Position numbers and translations under genes: made by a program. This document shows, piece after piece, positions 1 through 6,030 of a stretch of DNA of 6,477 nt. The stretch is from JBBRYB01 sp038238115 (GTDB taxonomy: Bacteria; Actinomycetota; Actinomycetes; Propionibacteriales; Nocardioidaceae). Each line of letters begins with the position of its first letter. Positions within the stretch are counted from its first letter, which is position 1. The DNA lies in NCBI GenBank assembly GCA_038238115.1, contig JBBRYB010000136.1, forward strand, positions 1 to 6,477, in the 5' to 3' direction. The notes under the pieces are model-generated. The model did no database searches. It worked only from the letters and a program-made list of their open reading frames with translations, and was not told the DNA's origin.

Positions 1-15
1 CCTTCCGGGCTCCCA

Positions 16-88
16 GGTCGGTTAGCTCAGCTGGGAGAGCGCCGCCTCGACAAGGCGGAGGTCACTGGTTCGAGCCCAGTACCGACCA
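16..88 (+). tRNA. tRNA-Val (anticodon GAC), with unusual C33
   Basis: The 73-nt sequence folds into a complete cloverleaf. The acceptor stem GGTCGGT/ACCGACC pairs at all 7 positions, the D stem is GCTC/GAGC, the anticodon stem is CCGCC/GGCGG, and the T stem is ACTGG/CCAGT with loop TTCGAGC. The discriminator base is A88 and CCA is not encoded. The anticodon loop TCGACAA places GAC at 34-36, so valine codons GUC/GUU would be read. Position 33 is C, whereas U33 is almost universal in elongator tRNAs; the rest of the molecule looks functional. No mature tRNA-bearing transcript boundaries are visible. A tRNA next to accessory genes is a classic integration site. The reverse complement of its 3' half also produces the familiar spurious peptide GTGLEPVTSALSRR, which should not be annotated as a protein. 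Confidence 0.93.
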
Positions 89-272
89 TGAGAAATCCCT
101 GCAAATCCGCATTTTTTAGCATCGGGAGCCTACCAATTTCTACGCCGAACTGACCTCGATTAGCAGTGCGGGAGCGGGCAGCATTCCCTGCCCAGGGAGG
201 CTGATGGGCTGTCGCAGCGGGGGAGAATCGTGAGTTGGGCTTGGGCCGACCCATCGTCGGATGAGCCCTGGT

Positions 273-291
273 CACTGGTAGTCAACCAGTG
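273..291. repeat. Hairpin resembling a tRNA T-arm
   Basis: CACTGGT (273-279) and ACCAGTG (285-291) form a perfect 7-bp inverted repeat with a 5-nt loop. Seen as a T-arm it is ACTGG, a 7-nt loop, then CCAGT, the same stem as in the tRNA-Val at 64-80. The 10-mer GGTCACTGGT occurs both at 60-69 inside the tRNA and at 270-279 here. Similarity does not extend into the acceptor stem. It could be a decayed attachment-site copy of the tRNA 3' half, or chance. Confidence 0.3.
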
Positions 292-414
292 TCCATACGG
301 CTGGAGACGGGGCTGCCGCTCGCCGACGTCGAGGCGCGCACGACCTTCGCGGACATAGCTTGGGAGCGGAGGCTGGTCTACGAGATGCTGGCCGGGCGGC
401 CGGGCGGCGGATAA
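289..414 (+). pseudogene. Possible gene remnant, 41-codon GC3-rich frame
   Basis: An open frame from GTG at 289 to TAA at 412-414 has codons strongly ending in G or C. It reads as a plausible soluble peptide, with segments LETGLPLADVEARTTFADIA and WERRLVYEMLAGRP. The same frame stays open back to a stop at 262-264, without a good start and with poorer codon composition. A different frame starting at GTG 230, behind a purine-rich GGGGGAGAATC, reads VSWAWADPSSDEPWSLVVNQ and then stops in a poor-quality tail near 357. This could mean a frameshift joins the two pieces. I do not recognise either part; a scrap of a phage or mobile-element gene is possible. Confidence is low because the frame is short. 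Confidence 0.2.
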
Positions 415-456
415 GGCTGACGACGCATTGCCAGTCTCGATCAACAGAGCGTGCAT

Positions 457-477
457 GCTCGGTGGGCCCGACCGAGC
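457..477 (-). terminator. GC-rich hairpin, possible operon terminator
   Basis: GCTCGGT (457-463) and ACCGAGC (471-477) form a perfect 7-bp stem with a 7-nt loop. It lies about 80 nt past the stop codon of the last operon gene on the minus strand. There is no U-tract after it, so it is not a standard intrinsic terminator. Stem-only terminators have been proposed in actinobacteria, which is why it is listed. Confidence 0.35.
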
Positions 478-557
478 TGACCCCGAGTCCCCGCAGCAAC
501 GCAACGATCGGCACGACGAACCCTGGAAGGGCGTTCAGCGCGTAGGCGTGGCCAACC

Positions 558-1670
558 TCAAAGCGACGTCTCGCCGCGGCACGGCGGGCAGTTATGGGGC
601 TTACGGCCACGGGTCCGTTCGCGCTGGAAGGACGACCCGCAGACCTGGCAGATCAGCGTCTCCACAACGAATTCGCTCGTGGTCGCAGACGGCCGCGGCG
701 AGGCCTTGCGGCTCGGGGGCGGGAGCATTTTGGCCGTTGCATGCGCAAGGCGCTTGCGAAGATCCTCGACGGCCTCGGTTCTGGCGGCCTCCTCGCCGTA
801 AACCTCTAAACCGCGCTCGGACCACTTCACCACAGCCGGCCAGTCACGCGCCTTCTGTGAGCGAATCGACGCCTGCCGGTACATGTCGATCAGGGGGACA
901 CACAGGAACTTCGAGACAAGCACCGGTCGCAGCGTCACCATCTCCGCGTGGTGCTGCTCGCATACTGCGTCGAACTCGTCGAGGGCCGAGGGGAAGGCCT
1001 CGCGGTTCTTGTACAGGCACCGCTCGAGCTCGCAGAGCATGTAGTGGCGGTCGATGGGATCGCGCTCTTCGACGAGCAGTCTCCGGAGCTTCACGATGTC
1101 GCTCGCCGACTGCGTCCCCGAGAGCTGGTCGAGCCAAGAGAGATCGTAACTGTCGTCCTCGAGGTCGGTCGCGATCGCCTGGGACAAGCCGGTGCGGAGC
1201 TCGCCGATGGTGGCTGCCTGCCGGCGCCCGATCCCAAAGTCAGCGGGCTCGTGATCGAGGAAGACACCCAGCATCCCTCGCCTGTCACCGTGCCACGCGC
1301 CACCGACGACATGGCCAGACAGCGCCACGGCGCAGCCGTGGGCCTCGACCAGTGCCAGCAGCCCCGGCAGGTAGGCGGACGCGTCTTCGCGGGACAGGTG
1401 ACCGACGAGCCCGCCTCCGATGAGTACCTGGATCGCGTTGGCGTCGTAGGGGTTGGTCGGCTCGTGGACCAGGACGGCCTGGGTCGGGCACCGCACAGGG
1501 CTCCCGTCGTCACCGCCAACGAACTGCCAGATGGTCGGCTGATAGAAGGACTCGCCGACGACCTCGAGGGTATCCCGGCCGCCCAAGAGCACCGAGCCCT
1601 GGACCGTTCCCGCTCTCTCGGTAGGACTGCCAGTGTCGATTTGTCGCCTGAAGCGGTCGAGGAACCCCAC
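558..1670 (-). CDS. HIRAN-domain protein with C-terminal zinc ribbon
   Basis: This is a 370-residue protein with a GTG start (1668-1670) that begins 9 nt after the stop of the upstream gene; the ribosome binding site is weak (CCGAG). Residues about 34-105 look like a HIRAN domain, with a GESFYQ strand (39-44), the characteristic EPTNPYDANAIQV segment (70-82) and VGHLSRED (89-96). HIRAN domains in Rad5/HLTF helicases bind DNA with free 3' ends. Here there is no helicase. Residues about 175-320 are predicted mostly helical, possibly TPR-like, with conserved-looking YMLCELERCLYKNREAF. The C-terminus has Cys341-x2-Cys344 and Cys361-x2-Cys364, a likely zinc ribbon. There is no signal peptide or membrane segment, so it should be cytoplasmic. 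It is the last gene of the operon. I infer a DNA-recognition or adaptor role alongside the AlbA_2 and PHP-ATPase proteins. The HIRAN assignment is fairly sure; the role is inferred. Confidence 0.8.
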   Translation of the reverse strand: MGFLDRFRRQIDTGSPTERAGTVQGSVLLGGRDTLEVVGESFYQPTIWQFVGGDDGSPVRCPTQAVLVHEPTNPYDANAIQVLIGGGLVGHLSREDASAYLPGLLALVEAHGCAVALSGHVVGGAWHGDRRGMLGVFLDHEPADFGIGRRQAATIGELRTGLSQAIATDLEDDSYDLSWLDQLSGTQSASDIVKLRRLLVEERDPIDRHYMLCELERCLYKNREAFPSALDEFDAVCEQHHAEMVTLRPVLVSKFLCVPLIDMYRQASIRSQKARDWPAVVKWSERGLEVYGEEAARTEAVEDLRKRLAHATAKMLPPPSRKASPRPSATTSEFVVETLICQVCGSSFQRERTRGRKPHNCPPCRGETSL

Positions 1671-1679
1671 CGGCTCGGA

Positions 1680-2912
1680 TTAGATCACGGCGGCTGGCAG
1701 GGTGAGTAGTAGTTCGCTCTGATCAAGCAACTCGTACACAGCGGAATGGCCACTCAAGGCCTCCGTCTCGCGCAGGATCAATGGAACGCCCTCGCCCCGC
1801 TTCTCCATGTAGGCGTGTCGGCCAAGGCCCGTCTCGGGGTCGATCTGGATTCGCGCCAGCAGGCTTGCGATCAGCTCGTTGCGGGTGAACTGCCGCAGCG
1901 GCAGCGAGTCGATGTCCATCGTGTTTGGCAGGGCGCCGGGGCTGTAGAGCTCTAGGCGGTCATCGAACATAAACAGACGGATCGCCGACCCGTAGATCGA
2001 GTAGTCGCGGTGCGCCACCGCGTTGACGACGGCCTCGAACACCGCTCGGGACGAGAATTGCGCCACCTCTCGCCGTGCGGGCTGCTTCACCGCGGCGACG
2101 TCCATTTGCCTGCTGACCCACGCCACTGCCTCGTCGATCTGCGCGTCGAGCGGTCCGATGATGGTCCGCGCATCTCGTTGGTAGTTGCTGTCGCGGACGA
2201 GTCCTCGGTAGTGGACCGCCTCGATTCGGGCCGATTCGATCAGGCGGTGTGGTTCGCGGGTGCATAGGAGTGCCCCCGCGACGGAAAGCCGACGGTCGCC
2301 ATCCTGGTCGACGACGAGATGCAGCTTGTCGACTACCGTCGCGTCCGCCTCATCTCCGGTCGGCGCGAAGCGGCGCCACAGGCTCTCGTCGAGAGCCTCT
2401 GGTAGCCCGTCGGGCACCGCCTGCTCGTCAAAGCGCCGCAATTGGGTCTGGCTGCGCTGCTGGAAGAGCCGCGATAGCAGCTCTTGGGGCATCTTTCGCT
2501 TGCTACTGCCTTGCCGGAACCAATAACCGCCCGGGGACTCGTGGACGAACAGACTGCGCGGAATATCCACCTTGAGTACCGCCCGTTTCACCCCTTCGAG
2601 GTCCGGCAGCTCCATTCGCTCGATGCGCACAGGCAGCGGTGGCTTGATCTTGTCGTTCACGACTTCACGGACGACCGTCTCGACGAGGTCGAGCCTTTCA
2701 ACAGGGATCCCCTCGATAAGCCGTGTCTTGTCGTCCACACCGAGGACAACCGCGCCGGCTACGAAGTTGCCAAAAGCAGCCAGCTCGTCGGCCAGGCTGT
2801 CAGGGCTGGGGCCGGAGAGCCTCGCCCCCGCGAAGCGCACCGCCTTGAGCTCCAGCAGCGAGTCCTCGCCCAGACGGATCTTGTCCAGCAGCTCGCCTGG
2901 TGTGTCAAACAT
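1680..2912 (-). CDS. AlbA_2 (Schlafen-like, AAA_4) protein with GHKL-like C-terminus
   Basis: This is a 410-residue protein from ATG 2912, in the COG2865 style of putative regulator/helicase-like proteins. The N-terminal AlbA_2 domain (about 1-135) shows E16-x4-E21-x-K23 in GEDSLLELK, and then the AFGNFVAGAVVLGVDD strand-turn (46-61) with D60/D61. This acidic layout resembles the Schlafen nuclease triad in kind and spacing. The C-terminal part holds a HATPase_c_4-type region: an N-box EAVVNAVAHRDY (293-304), SPGALP (324-329), and GLGRHAYMEKRGEG (362-375). The frame is open upstream to an ATG at 2960, and GTG at 2921 is another option. I chose ATG 2912 because GGTGAG sits just before it and the AlbA_2 fold starts there. 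It then overlaps the PHP-ATPase gene by 8 nt (ATGTTTGA), which suggests translational coupling. AlbA_2 proteins include transcriptional regulators and defence components, so either role is possible here. Confidence 0.88.
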   Translation of the reverse strand: MFDTPGELLDKIRLGEDSLLELKAVRFAGARLSGPSPDSLADELAAFGNFVAGAVVLGVDDKTRLIEGIPVERLDLVETVVREVVNDKIKPPLPVRIERMELPDLEGVKRAVLKVDIPRSLFVHESPGGYWFRQGSSKRKMPQELLSRLFQQRSQTQLRRFDEQAVPDGLPEALDESLWRRFAPTGDEADATVVDKLHLVVDQDGDRRLSVAGALLCTREPHRLIESARIEAVHYRGLVRDSNYQRDARTIIGPLDAQIDEAVAWVSRQMDVAAVKQPARREVAQFSSRAVFEAVVNAVAHRDYSIYGSAIRLFMFDDRLELYSPGALPNTMDIDSLPLRQFTRNELIASLLARIQIDPETGLGRHAYMEKRGEGVPLILRETEALSGHSAVYELLDQSELLLTLPAAVI

Positions 2913-5607
2913 GTCGCTCACCGATCCGCTCGTAGCGGGCCTCGAAGGCCTGCCGACCACCCTCGACGATCCGGCAGATCTCCTCGCGCACGGCCTGCTC
3001 CTGCAAGCCGCCCTTCTCGGCGATGTTGATGCGACCGCTCGAGAACTCCAGCGAGACGACTAGGTCCGCGTCGGCGTTGACGACGATGTTCGGGTTGTGC
3101 GTGACGATGACCAGCTGCCGTCGCCGCCGGACCTTGCGCAACTGTCGGACCACGAGGCTCATTATGAGTGCGTTGTCGAGGTCGTTCTCGGGCTGGTCGA
3201 TGACGAGCGGTTCGTCGCCGTAAGACAGGAGAAAGGCCAATATCGCGGCGTTGCGCTGACCCGCTGAGCCACGGATGATCGGCTGCCACTCGCCGTCGGG
3301 GTTCAGATAGTCAGCCTGCAGCCGGTCCGCAGGGAACCACGCGTCGAGGCGATCCAGGGCTTCCGGCTTGAGCTGAGCTACTCGCCTCGTGAACCAGCCG
3401 CCGAAGCTGTCCTCGGAGCCGTCCGCCAGAGCGCGGATCGTGGCTTTGAGCGCCTGCGCACCGGCGAGACCATCCGCTGCCGCTGTGACCATCGCGGCGC
3501 AGCGTTCGACGTCCGCAGCATGGGTCTCGGCATCAGCGGAGCCGAGGAGCAGGTCGCGGAGCTCGGGGAGGACGGCGTCACGTTCGCCGCCGCGCTCCAA
3601 CTGAAACCTGACGACGTCGCCGTCGGTGCTGATGCCATTGAGGAACGCCTTCCGGCGGTCAAAGAGCTTAGTGCCCAGCTCGGCAAGTCGTTGCAACGCG
3701 GCGGCGGCGTCGATGTCCAGCCGGTCCGCCTCCGCCTCCGCGGCCGTGATGCCGGCCAAGCGGGCGTCGACTGCCTGGCGGCGCGAGATGAGCTTGCTGT
3801 ACTCGGACGGGTCAGCGCCCGTTCCGGCCAGCGACTCGGTGAGGCGCTGGTACGCGGCCTCCACCTCCGCTTGCTGCGCATCCCACGCGTCGGGGAGTTG
3901 GGGCGTGACGGCCTCGGTCAACCCAGCGATGGCATCCCGCGCCTGCCTGAGACCCTCGCTGAGGGCCGCGTGCTGGCGGCGGAGCAGGGCCACAATCTCC
4001 TGGTCGACGCCGTCGCCGTCGAAAATGCCGACCGGCGGGTCGTCCACGATGGCCTCGTCGAGCGAGCGGAAGGCCTCGTCGACTGTCCCCTCCACGGACG
4101 CCCACCACGCATCCAGTGCAGCGTCCTGCCGGCGCAGTCGCTGGTACGCGCGCAACGTGTCGCGGTGGTCGTCGCTCTCGAGGACGGCGATGGCTCGATC
4201 CAGGTCGGTGCGCGTTCCCGAGAGCTCGGCGCGGTCGGCGATGCGAGTACGAGCCTCGCGGGCGCGGGCCCGGAGCGAGAGAAACCGAGCGTGCTCCGCG
4301 TCCCACGTCTGCTGCCACGTCGCTCGGTCCACTGGCGGCGCATCGTCGACAAGGCCGAGCAGGCGGCGCGGATCCTCCGCGAGTCGGGCGAGCTCTCCCT
4401 GACCGACGACCCGTACCGGCGTGCGTTGGGAAACGGCGCCGTCGACCCTGACCCATCCAGAGCCCTTCGGTTCCGACAGCGGCGGGGCGCTGCCGTCCTC
4501 GCTCCAAGAAGCGCGCAGGTCGTGGCCGTCGCGCCAGTAGTCAGCCGCGATGAGCGTCGTGTCCATCAGTGCGCCGTCGCCGTCGCGGGTTCCGACCTTG
4601 TTGAAGCGCTCGAAGTCAGAGTCCGTGGCGGCTTCCTCAGCACGGCCAAGCGCCAGCCGCAATGCGTTGACGATGGTCGACTTCCCGGCGCCGCGGCCAC
4701 CGATGATGACGTTAAGCCAGGGATTGAAGTCGATCTCCAGCGGGGTGTCACGACCGGCGTACTTAAGGTCCTTGATCGAAACGCTCTTGACGACTCGGGT
4801 GGGCGGACGGTTCGGCTCGAGGTCGTCCACGTAAACCTGGATGGAGCGGTCACCGTCACTGAACGCGAGTGCCAGACCTTCACGGTCCGGGCGCGTCATC
4901 TTGATCCACGTCGATCGCTGACCCACCTTGTCGAGAGCGTGGGCATCGGAGAAGCGGACGACGGCCAGACCCGGTTCGCGGCGGTACCGGCCAGGGAGCC
5001 CGACACCGCGCAGCGCCTTTTCGATGGAAGCGTCGTTACCGCGCATCTCAGCAGCGACGAGGTCCGGGCGGTCGAGGATGCGATTGAGCCGGCGCCTGTC
5101 GCCGTCAGCGAGAGCTGCCCACAGCCCGCGTGAGGTTGTGCCTGGACGCGGCGCGGGAGCGTCAGCATGCGCGGCGACACAGAGCCAGTCCCGATCCGTC
5201 GCGCACTGCATGACCTCCTCGAGCGTCTTCTCGGAGCGTGCCGCGTGCTTGCCCCGATCCGCGTTCGGAATGCCGATGACGCTGAGGAGATCATTCACGT
5301 CTGCAGTCGTGCGCGTGATGTCGCCGAGAAGCAACAGATGGATGCGCTCAACGGTCGTGATCTCGGCGCCCGGGATGATGGCGACCCCGCTGTCCGCCGC
5401 CGCCTCGCGAATGCGATCGACCCATTGGCCGCTGTCGTGATCGGTGACGGCGATGGCGTCGAGCCCGGCCTGCAGCGCGCGGTCGACCACGCCGGCAGGA
5501 TCGACCGGCGGGTCGTTCTTGAAGTCCTCGGAGGCTGGGGTGTGGATGTGTAGGTCGCACCGCCACCAGCGGGCCCCGGGCCATGACCATGCGGGCAGCG
5601 CACTCAT
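2905..5607 (-). CDS. TrlF-like PHP phosphoesterase fused to SMC/ABC-type ATPase
   Basis: This 900-residue protein has two modules. Residues about 14-240 form a PHP domain with all expected metal ligands visible: DLHIHT (H20, H22), VTDHDS (D56, H57), PGAE (E82), H90, AAHAD (H147) and FSDAHAL (D221, H223). It is therefore likely an active metal-dependent phosphoesterase or nuclease. The ATPase follows: Walker A GGRGAGKST (303-311), a long charged helical region about 430-730 likely to form a coiled coil, signature-like SAGQRN (781-786), Walker B LVIDQPEND (801-809, D804, E807) and the H-loop at H837 (VTHNPN). This order is that of Rad50/SMC-like ATPases and matches proteins annotated as TrlF family AAA-like ATPases. 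No signal peptide is seen. The start ATG 5607 has no Shine-Dalgarno sequence, but the PHP fold begins right after it and no better start lies upstream. The gene lies 40 nt after a 47-codon ORF and overlaps the AlbA_2 gene. I infer ATP-gated DNA or nucleotide processing. Confidence 0.93.
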   Translation of the reverse strand: MSALPAWSWPGARWWRCDLHIHTPASEDFKNDPPVDPAGVVDRALQAGLDAIAVTDHDSGQWVDRIREAAADSGVAIIPGAEITTVERIHLLLLGDITRTTADVNDLLSVIGIPNADRGKHAARSEKTLEEVMQCATDRDWLCVAAHADAPAPRPGTTSRGLWAALADGDRRRLNRILDRPDLVAAEMRGNDASIEKALRGVGLPGRYRREPGLAVVRFSDAHALDKVGQRSTWIKMTRPDREGLALAFSDGDRSIQVYVDDLEPNRPPTRVVKSVSIKDLKYAGRDTPLEIDFNPWLNVIIGGRGAGKSTIVNALRLALGRAEEAATDSDFERFNKVGTRDGDGALMDTTLIAADYWRDGHDLRASWSEDGSAPPLSEPKGSGWVRVDGAVSQRTPVRVVGQGELARLAEDPRRLLGLVDDAPPVDRATWQQTWDAEHARFLSLRARAREARTRIADRAELSGTRTDLDRAIAVLESDDHRDTLRAYQRLRRQDAALDAWWASVEGTVDEAFRSLDEAIVDDPPVGIFDGDGVDQEIVALLRRQHAALSEGLRQARDAIAGLTEAVTPQLPDAWDAQQAEVEAAYQRLTESLAGTGADPSEYSKLISRRQAVDARLAGITAAEAEADRLDIDAAAALQRLAELGTKLFDRRKAFLNGISTDGDVVRFQLERGGERDAVLPELRDLLLGSADAETHAADVERCAAMVTAAADGLAGAQALKATIRALADGSEDSFGGWFTRRVAQLKPEALDRLDAWFPADRLQADYLNPDGEWQPIIRGSAGQRNAAILAFLLSYGDEPLVIDQPENDLDNALIMSLVVRQLRKVRRRRQLVIVTHNPNIVVNADADLVVSLEFSSGRINIAEKGGLQEQAVREEICRIVEGGRQAFEARYERIGERHV
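2917..2922 (-). promoter_or_regulatory. Ribosome binding site deciding the AlbA_2 gene start
   Basis: GGTGAG lies 4 nt before ATG 2912, inside the last codons of the PHP-ATPase gene. It supports ATG 2912 over GTG 2921, which overlaps this motif, and over the far-upstream ATG 2960. The spacing is slightly short. Confidence 0.4.
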
Positions 5608-5632
5608 GTACGGAGCATCGTCGCAGGTGTGC

Positions 5633-5651
5633 CTGACGCCGTTCGCGTCAG
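5633..5651. repeat. Perfect inverted repeat before the PHP-ATPase gene
   Basis: CTGACGC (5633-5639) and GCGTCAG (5645-5651) pair perfectly around a 5-nt spacer. The repeat covers the stop codon of the 47-codon ORF and lies 25 nt before the PHP-ATPase start. It could be an operator, an attenuating hairpin between the two genes, or a small transcript-stability structure. There is no U-tract, so a simple terminator is unlikely. Confidence 0.45.
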
Positions 5652-5791
5652 ACGACGAAGCTCATCGAGCCCGGCCGCGCCTTCGGCTTGGCGGTGTTCT
5701 TCAGCTTCTCGTGCAGTCCCTCGCGGACCTCCTCAGCGTAACCCGCCTGGTTGAGACTCGAGTAGGCAGTCGACACCTCCTCCGGTGGCAC
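5648..5791 (-). CDS. Small unrecognised ORF (47 aa) leading the operon
   Basis: A 47-codon frame from GTG 5791 to TGA 5648-5650 has almost uniformly G/C third positions, which marks it as real coding sequence. The peptide is charged and probably helical: an acidic first half (VPPEEVSTAYSSLNQAGYAE) and a basic tail rich in Lys and Arg (KLKNTAKPKARPG). It has no cysteines or membrane segment. The frame is open much further upstream, to ATG 6037, but codon composition collapses before GTG 5791, so I place the start there. The sequence GGAGGAGG at 5776-5783 lies inside the gene with no well-spaced start after it. An AT-rich patch about 6-18 nt before GTG suggests a leaderless transcript. It is 40 nt ahead of the PHP-ATPase gene. 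It may be a small partner of that system or the surviving C-terminus of an older gene. I do not recognise the family. Confidence 0.45.
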   Translation of the reverse strand: MPPEEVSTAYSSLNQAGYAEEVREGLHEKLKNTAKPKARPGSMSFVV

Positions 5792-5796
5792 TGGGC

Positions 5797-5809
5797 AAAC
5801 GTATATTGA
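5797..5809 (-). promoter_or_regulatory. Candidate operon promoter (-10 region)
   Basis: On the minus strand, TCAATATACGTTT is an AT-rich island in GC-rich DNA, ending 5 nt before GTG 5791. A TATACG or CAATAT -10 element would place the transcript start at or near the GTG, as for a leaderless mRNA. No convincing -35 box is visible. On the plus strand the same patch contains TTGACG (5806-5811), followed 15 nt later by TAGTCT, so direction is uncertain. Confidence 0.25.
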
Positions 5810-5835
5810 CGCGCGTGAGACGACGGTAGTCTCGG

Positions 5836-6015
5836 ATGCATCCGGTTGCCAACGGGCGCGGCAACGTTGCCCAGACGAGCAACCCCGGCCCGGTCGTGCT
5901 CGGTGCCTCGCATCATCCCTTCGTCTGGGCGCCTGACGGGCAGGACGACATTCCGCAGCTGCCGCATGCGCCCTGTGTGTGCCATGTTCGTAGCCGCGCG
6001 ACAGCGGCTGGATGA
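5836..6015 (+). pseudogene. Possible HAF-repeat protein remnant (59 codons)
   Basis: The plus-strand frame from ATG 5836 to TGA 6013-6015 contains NGRGNVAQTSNPGPVVLGAS followed by HHPFVWAPDGQDDIPQLPHA. This resembles the 'N-x-x-G-x-V ... HAFxW-x-x-G-x-x-x-D-LxxLP' pattern of HAF-type extracellular beta-repeats. Only about one repeat is present. A stop (TAG, 5827-5829) lies close upstream and the last 12 or so codons lose the pattern, so this is not an intact gene. It runs opposite to the operon and ends just before the insertion sequence. It is probably a leftover of the gene that occupied this site earlier. On the minus strand the same DNA also has an open frame, of lower quality. Confidence 0.3.
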
Positions 6016-6030
6016 ACAATGTCCTCCGGA

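Larger units (their letters stand above)
89..557. other. Gene-poor stretch between tRNA and operon
   Basis: No intact gene can be supported here. Just after the tRNA there is a short AT-rich patch (about 90-145, with a run of six T at 113-118) that could act in tRNA 3' processing or termination, but it has no clear hairpin. The rest contains a short GC3-rich open frame (289-414), a tRNA T-arm-like hairpin (273-291) and a GC-rich hairpin (457-477). On the minus strand, about 430-557 has one frame with coding-like composition and a hydrophobic run (ALPGFVVPIVALLRGLGV). It lacks a start codon and a recognisable relative, so it may be a decayed gene end. The mixture suggests debris from past insertions. 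Confidence 0.5.

Noticed and set aside
176..193. Hairpin GGGCAG/CTGCCC with 6-nt loop
   Set aside because: A 6-bp stem in GC-rich DNA is common by chance, and nothing nearby gives it a role.
27..275. Minus-strand 82-codon frame containing GTGLEPVTSALSRR
   Set aside because: That peptide comes from reading the tRNA 3' half backwards, a well-known spurious annotation. It is not a protein gene.
89..557. CRISPR array or other tandem repeats in the gene-poor flank
   Set aside because: No regularly spaced repeats of 20 or more bases are present. The GGCCGGGC doublet near 389-410 is short GC-rich low complexity within a possible coding remnant.
428..1709. Plus-strand open frames of 331 and 253 codons (428-1423, 948-1709)
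   Set aside because: Both lie opposite the HIRAN gene. The first is an Arg/Pro/Ser/Ala-rich translation typical of a wrong frame; the second mirrors the codon pattern of the real gene.
2484..3063. Plus-strand frames of 181 and 163 codons
   Set aside because: They span the junction of two real minus-strand genes and show shadow-frame composition.
3520..5133. 537-codon plus-strand open frame
   Set aside because: It is antisense to the PHP-ATPase gene, whose motifs are unmistakable. Long antisense frames are expected in high-GC DNA, and this translation has no recognisable domain.
5701..5985. Minus-strand 94-codon frame beginning MAHTGRMRQLRNVV
   Set aside because: Its second half is out of frame with the strongly GC3-biased 47-codon ORF and is Arg-rich. 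The first half is only weakly coding-like and has no recognisable relative.
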